A stretch of DNA of 64,000 nt from Lutjanus erythropterus (lineage: Eukaryota; Chordata; Actinopteri; Lutjaniformes; Lutjanidae), in NCBI GenBank assembly GCA_020091685.1, contig CM034592.1:38656705-38720704 (forward strand), given 5' to 3'. Positions 61,711 to 64,000 of this stretch are shown piece by piece. Every line of letters starts with the position of its first letter. The stretch's first letter is position 1. The translations under genes and the position numbers were made by a program. The notes beneath the pieces are model-generated. The model was not told where the DNA came from. It searched no databases and saw nothing but the letters and a program-made list of their open reading frames with translations.

Positions 61711-62084
61711 AAAAACAACAAAAATAACATACCCATGAATGAATCAGGTATACCCCCTCAACCATAAAGTCTGAATGCATACTTCTGGTCTCCAATGACA
61801 GATAAGAAGCTAGCAAATATTAATCCATACATTATTTTGTATTATTACTATTCCAGAGTAACTGGAGATGCAACAAAACCTAAATTTCAAAGACAGTATC
61901 ACAATCATACCCACGTTCCACTGGATAATTATGCAACTGAATGTCGTTTCCTGCTTCTTGCAGCAAATGTGATGAAAATACACTAAAATGTAACATTTAG
62001 GGGTGATTTAGGAACAGGCTGGTTCTAGTCCAGACCAAAGCGTGGACTGCACCCTTGCGCACAGCACAGAACCCCCTAACTGCT
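61711..62084. other. Intron without recognised features
   Basis: No gene or identifiable repeat. Confidence 0.4.
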
Positions 62085-62242
62085 TCAGGGGTGCCTGACT
62101 ATATGTATGCGTGCTGTCCCCTCGCTCTGACATCTTTGCGGTGCATGGCCGTAGGTCTTGTTTGTGCATGTGTGTATAACAATTACAACAGAAGTGAAAA
62201 ATGTAATTTCCCCAGGGGATTAATAAAGTATGCTTCCTTCTT
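62085..62242 (+). mobile_element. Retroposon 3' end (CCCCAGGGGATTAATAAAGT)
   Basis: AATTTCCCCAGGGGATTAATAAAGTATG at 62201-62228 is the stem-loop plus AATAAAGT tail of fish LINEs/SINEs. The 110 bp before it (CTATATGTATGCGTGCTGTC ... ACAATTACAACAG) is probably the retroposon 3' region. No coding motif remains. Confidence 0.55.
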
Positions 62243-64000
62243 ATGATGCTGTTTATAAAAAAAAACGCTCAGGTTTTCACCATATTTCTGGAAAGTGCAA
62301 ATTTGCAGACTTTCCAGCAGGCATTGTTCCAGACCTAAAACTCTCCCGAGACCTTCTTTTTTATAGTTTGAAGAAAACATACATGATGAAAACTTGCTGT
62401 GTGTCTCTAATACACTCTAAGATAAGGGTTTATTTTTATAGTATGGAGTACACAGTACAGATATCAGCATGTCCTGAGGTAACTGACAAGCCTCAGCAGG
62501 GATGGTGTAATTCCTAAGGGTCAGCATGGCACTCACATGTCTTCCAACCTCACCCCATGACAGTCACAGTGAAGAGAGGGTGCCAACACAAGGACAAATT
62601 CTGCCCTCGTGTGCACTTCATACCTGTGTCAGCCATGACAGCCACTCCATTTATAAGTCCTAATGAGGAGGCTCAACAGCAGAGTGTGACACATGCTGGG
62701 GAAAGTGAGGAGCGCAGTGGATTGCATGGCCTTTTCTTTTTTTTTTTTTTTCCTATTTTCCTAGAGAGCTTGACGTTTTTTTGCCACTGACTTTCAGATG
62801 GGTGTGTGTTAATAAATCGCAGGGATGCTTCCGAGTGGGTGTGCAAACTCGGCCGAAAAAATAAGTTTGTGTTCACGGATAAAGCTGCGCCACGACTAGG
62901 TTTACTGCTCCACTCCCGTTCAGCCTGTAAGATTAATCACTTCAGCACGGCGTGTTTATGACTACGTGATCGGTGTGGACCCGAGTGGAGACGGAGACTT
63001 TGTTCAATCTGCTTAACATTGTCTTATGTTTTTTTGTAAAAGGCTGCAACTGGTAGCGTGTTTACATGTTTGCAAAAAATCACATGTGAGCATGGGCCAT
63101 TTTCTTTCCACAAAATTAACAACAAGGATAGTAATTTGGGATCAAAACAAAACAGTGTTCTATATTTTCATAGTAATTGTTGAGGATGAAGTGCCTCTCA
63201 ACTGTAGAAGTGTTTATCCAATTTCCATATTATTCATAACCTACATGGAAAATGTATACTTAAGGCAACACGGAAAACACTATGAATATATGAATTGCTG
63301 ACTTGGGGTGTATTTCCACATGACATGCACCTGGAGAATGAGATATCTTCAAATGTCTCCCAGGACTGCATTTTCAAGGGTGTTCCAGAAAACCTTTCTG
63401 TTTCTTTTACTCGCACAAGCCACAAGCAAGAAGTAAGAGGTGCAGTTTTCCATCCACCCTGCTTGGTTTTCTATAGGTTTTAACAAGAATGAAATGATGT
63501 AGATCCACCAGATGCATAGACATAAGGAAGATAATTTTCTGTGGGGCCTTCGTAAGGAAAGAAATGTCATCCTTAGGTGATGACAGCAATATAAGGACTT
63601 GTTTAAAAAGGTATGTTTATATTTTGTTTAATACCTGAGTTGATATACTAGATAGCACTGGTGACTTCCTTTCTTCAGTATCACTGTATGTATTCTTAGA
63701 TATGTACTAATTTTCATTTTCATTTTACGTGGAAGATGAAACTAAAGAAGAGTGCAGACAGCAAGTGTGTGCATCTATCACAATGTGTCAAAATGGCTAT
63801 CCAAAACAAAGATAATTAAAATGATTTATAAGTTCATTCTGCAGACCAGAGGCCTTAATGATCTCCTGTACACAGTCTGTTCCTTTTGGGGAGATAAATT
63901 TAATATGTTAATATCTTGGAAACAATTATACAGAACAATTTATAGAACGCACTGATTTCAAATTCAGAACTGATCTATTGATGGTATTCCCCTAAAAAAC
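62243..64000. other. Intron to window edge, no recognised gene
   Basis: A 15-bp poly-T lies at 62737-62751. Open frames at 62230-62517, 63026-63301 and others show no family resemblance. In particular no signal-peptide exon for igsf21 could be recognised on the minus strand. Confidence 0.4.

Overview
The window looks like intronic DNA from a teleost fish, probably a spiny-rayed (percomorph) one. I can support only one protein-coding exon: 113 bp on the minus strand at 19041-19153. It encodes the start of the first immunoglobulin domain of igsf21 (immunoglobulin superfamily member 21), a brain synaptic adhesion protein. It has good splice sites on both sides, with phase 1 upstream and phase 0 downstream. 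Read in the direction of the gene, 64000 to 19154 is the upstream intron (at least 44.8 kb within the window) and 19040 to 1 is the downstream intron (at least 19.0 kb). I recognised neither the signal-peptide exon nor the next Ig exon, so both probably lie outside the window.

The rest is AT-rich intron filled with decayed transposable elements and simple repeats. The organism call rests on these repeat families, which I recognise from memory as typical of percomorph genomes: tRNA-derived SINEs (23081-23265 plus strand; 60685-60867 minus strand with a perfect 10-bp target duplication), an L2-like LINE remnant (32265-33065), a LINE ORF2 carboxy-terminal piece (2530-2628), a decayed RT piece in two tandem copies (about 19597-21019), and several small non-autonomous DNA elements (13400-13525, 16053-16790, 17535-17855, 34741-35030, 35891-36952, 57443-57882). 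No repeat database was available, so family names are provisional.

Layout. 1-11.3 kb is intron with hAT-like and LINE scraps. 11.33-12.14 kb holds a GGTTCT-rich element with about ten units of about 56 bp. 12.1-19.0 kb is mixed MITEs and unique sequence, followed by the exon. 19.6-21.2 kb is a duplicated LINE-derived block. 25.55-26.43 kb is a second GGTTCT element in the opposite orientation, so the exon sits between inverted copies 6.9 and 6.4 kb away. 26.4-45 kb alternates unique blocks with L2, MITE and microsatellite sequence. 45-57 kb has common teleost dispersed repeats and a 0.5-kb segment present twice in direct orientation (53.0 and 55.7 kb) containing a CTAGCTAGC minisatellite. 57-64 kb has a MITE, a SINE and otherwise unremarkable intron.

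Several repeat-free blocks rich in homeodomain-like TAAT cores (for example 29.0-29.3, 33.3-33.9, 55.2-55.5 and 59.9-60.4 kb) are candidate conserved non-coding elements. That is a guess from composition, since I cannot align genomes. I found no operon, CRISPR array, toxin, functional tRNA or rRNA gene, and nothing that stands out as a new biological system. The most interesting structural observation is the inverted repeat pair bracketing the lone exon.
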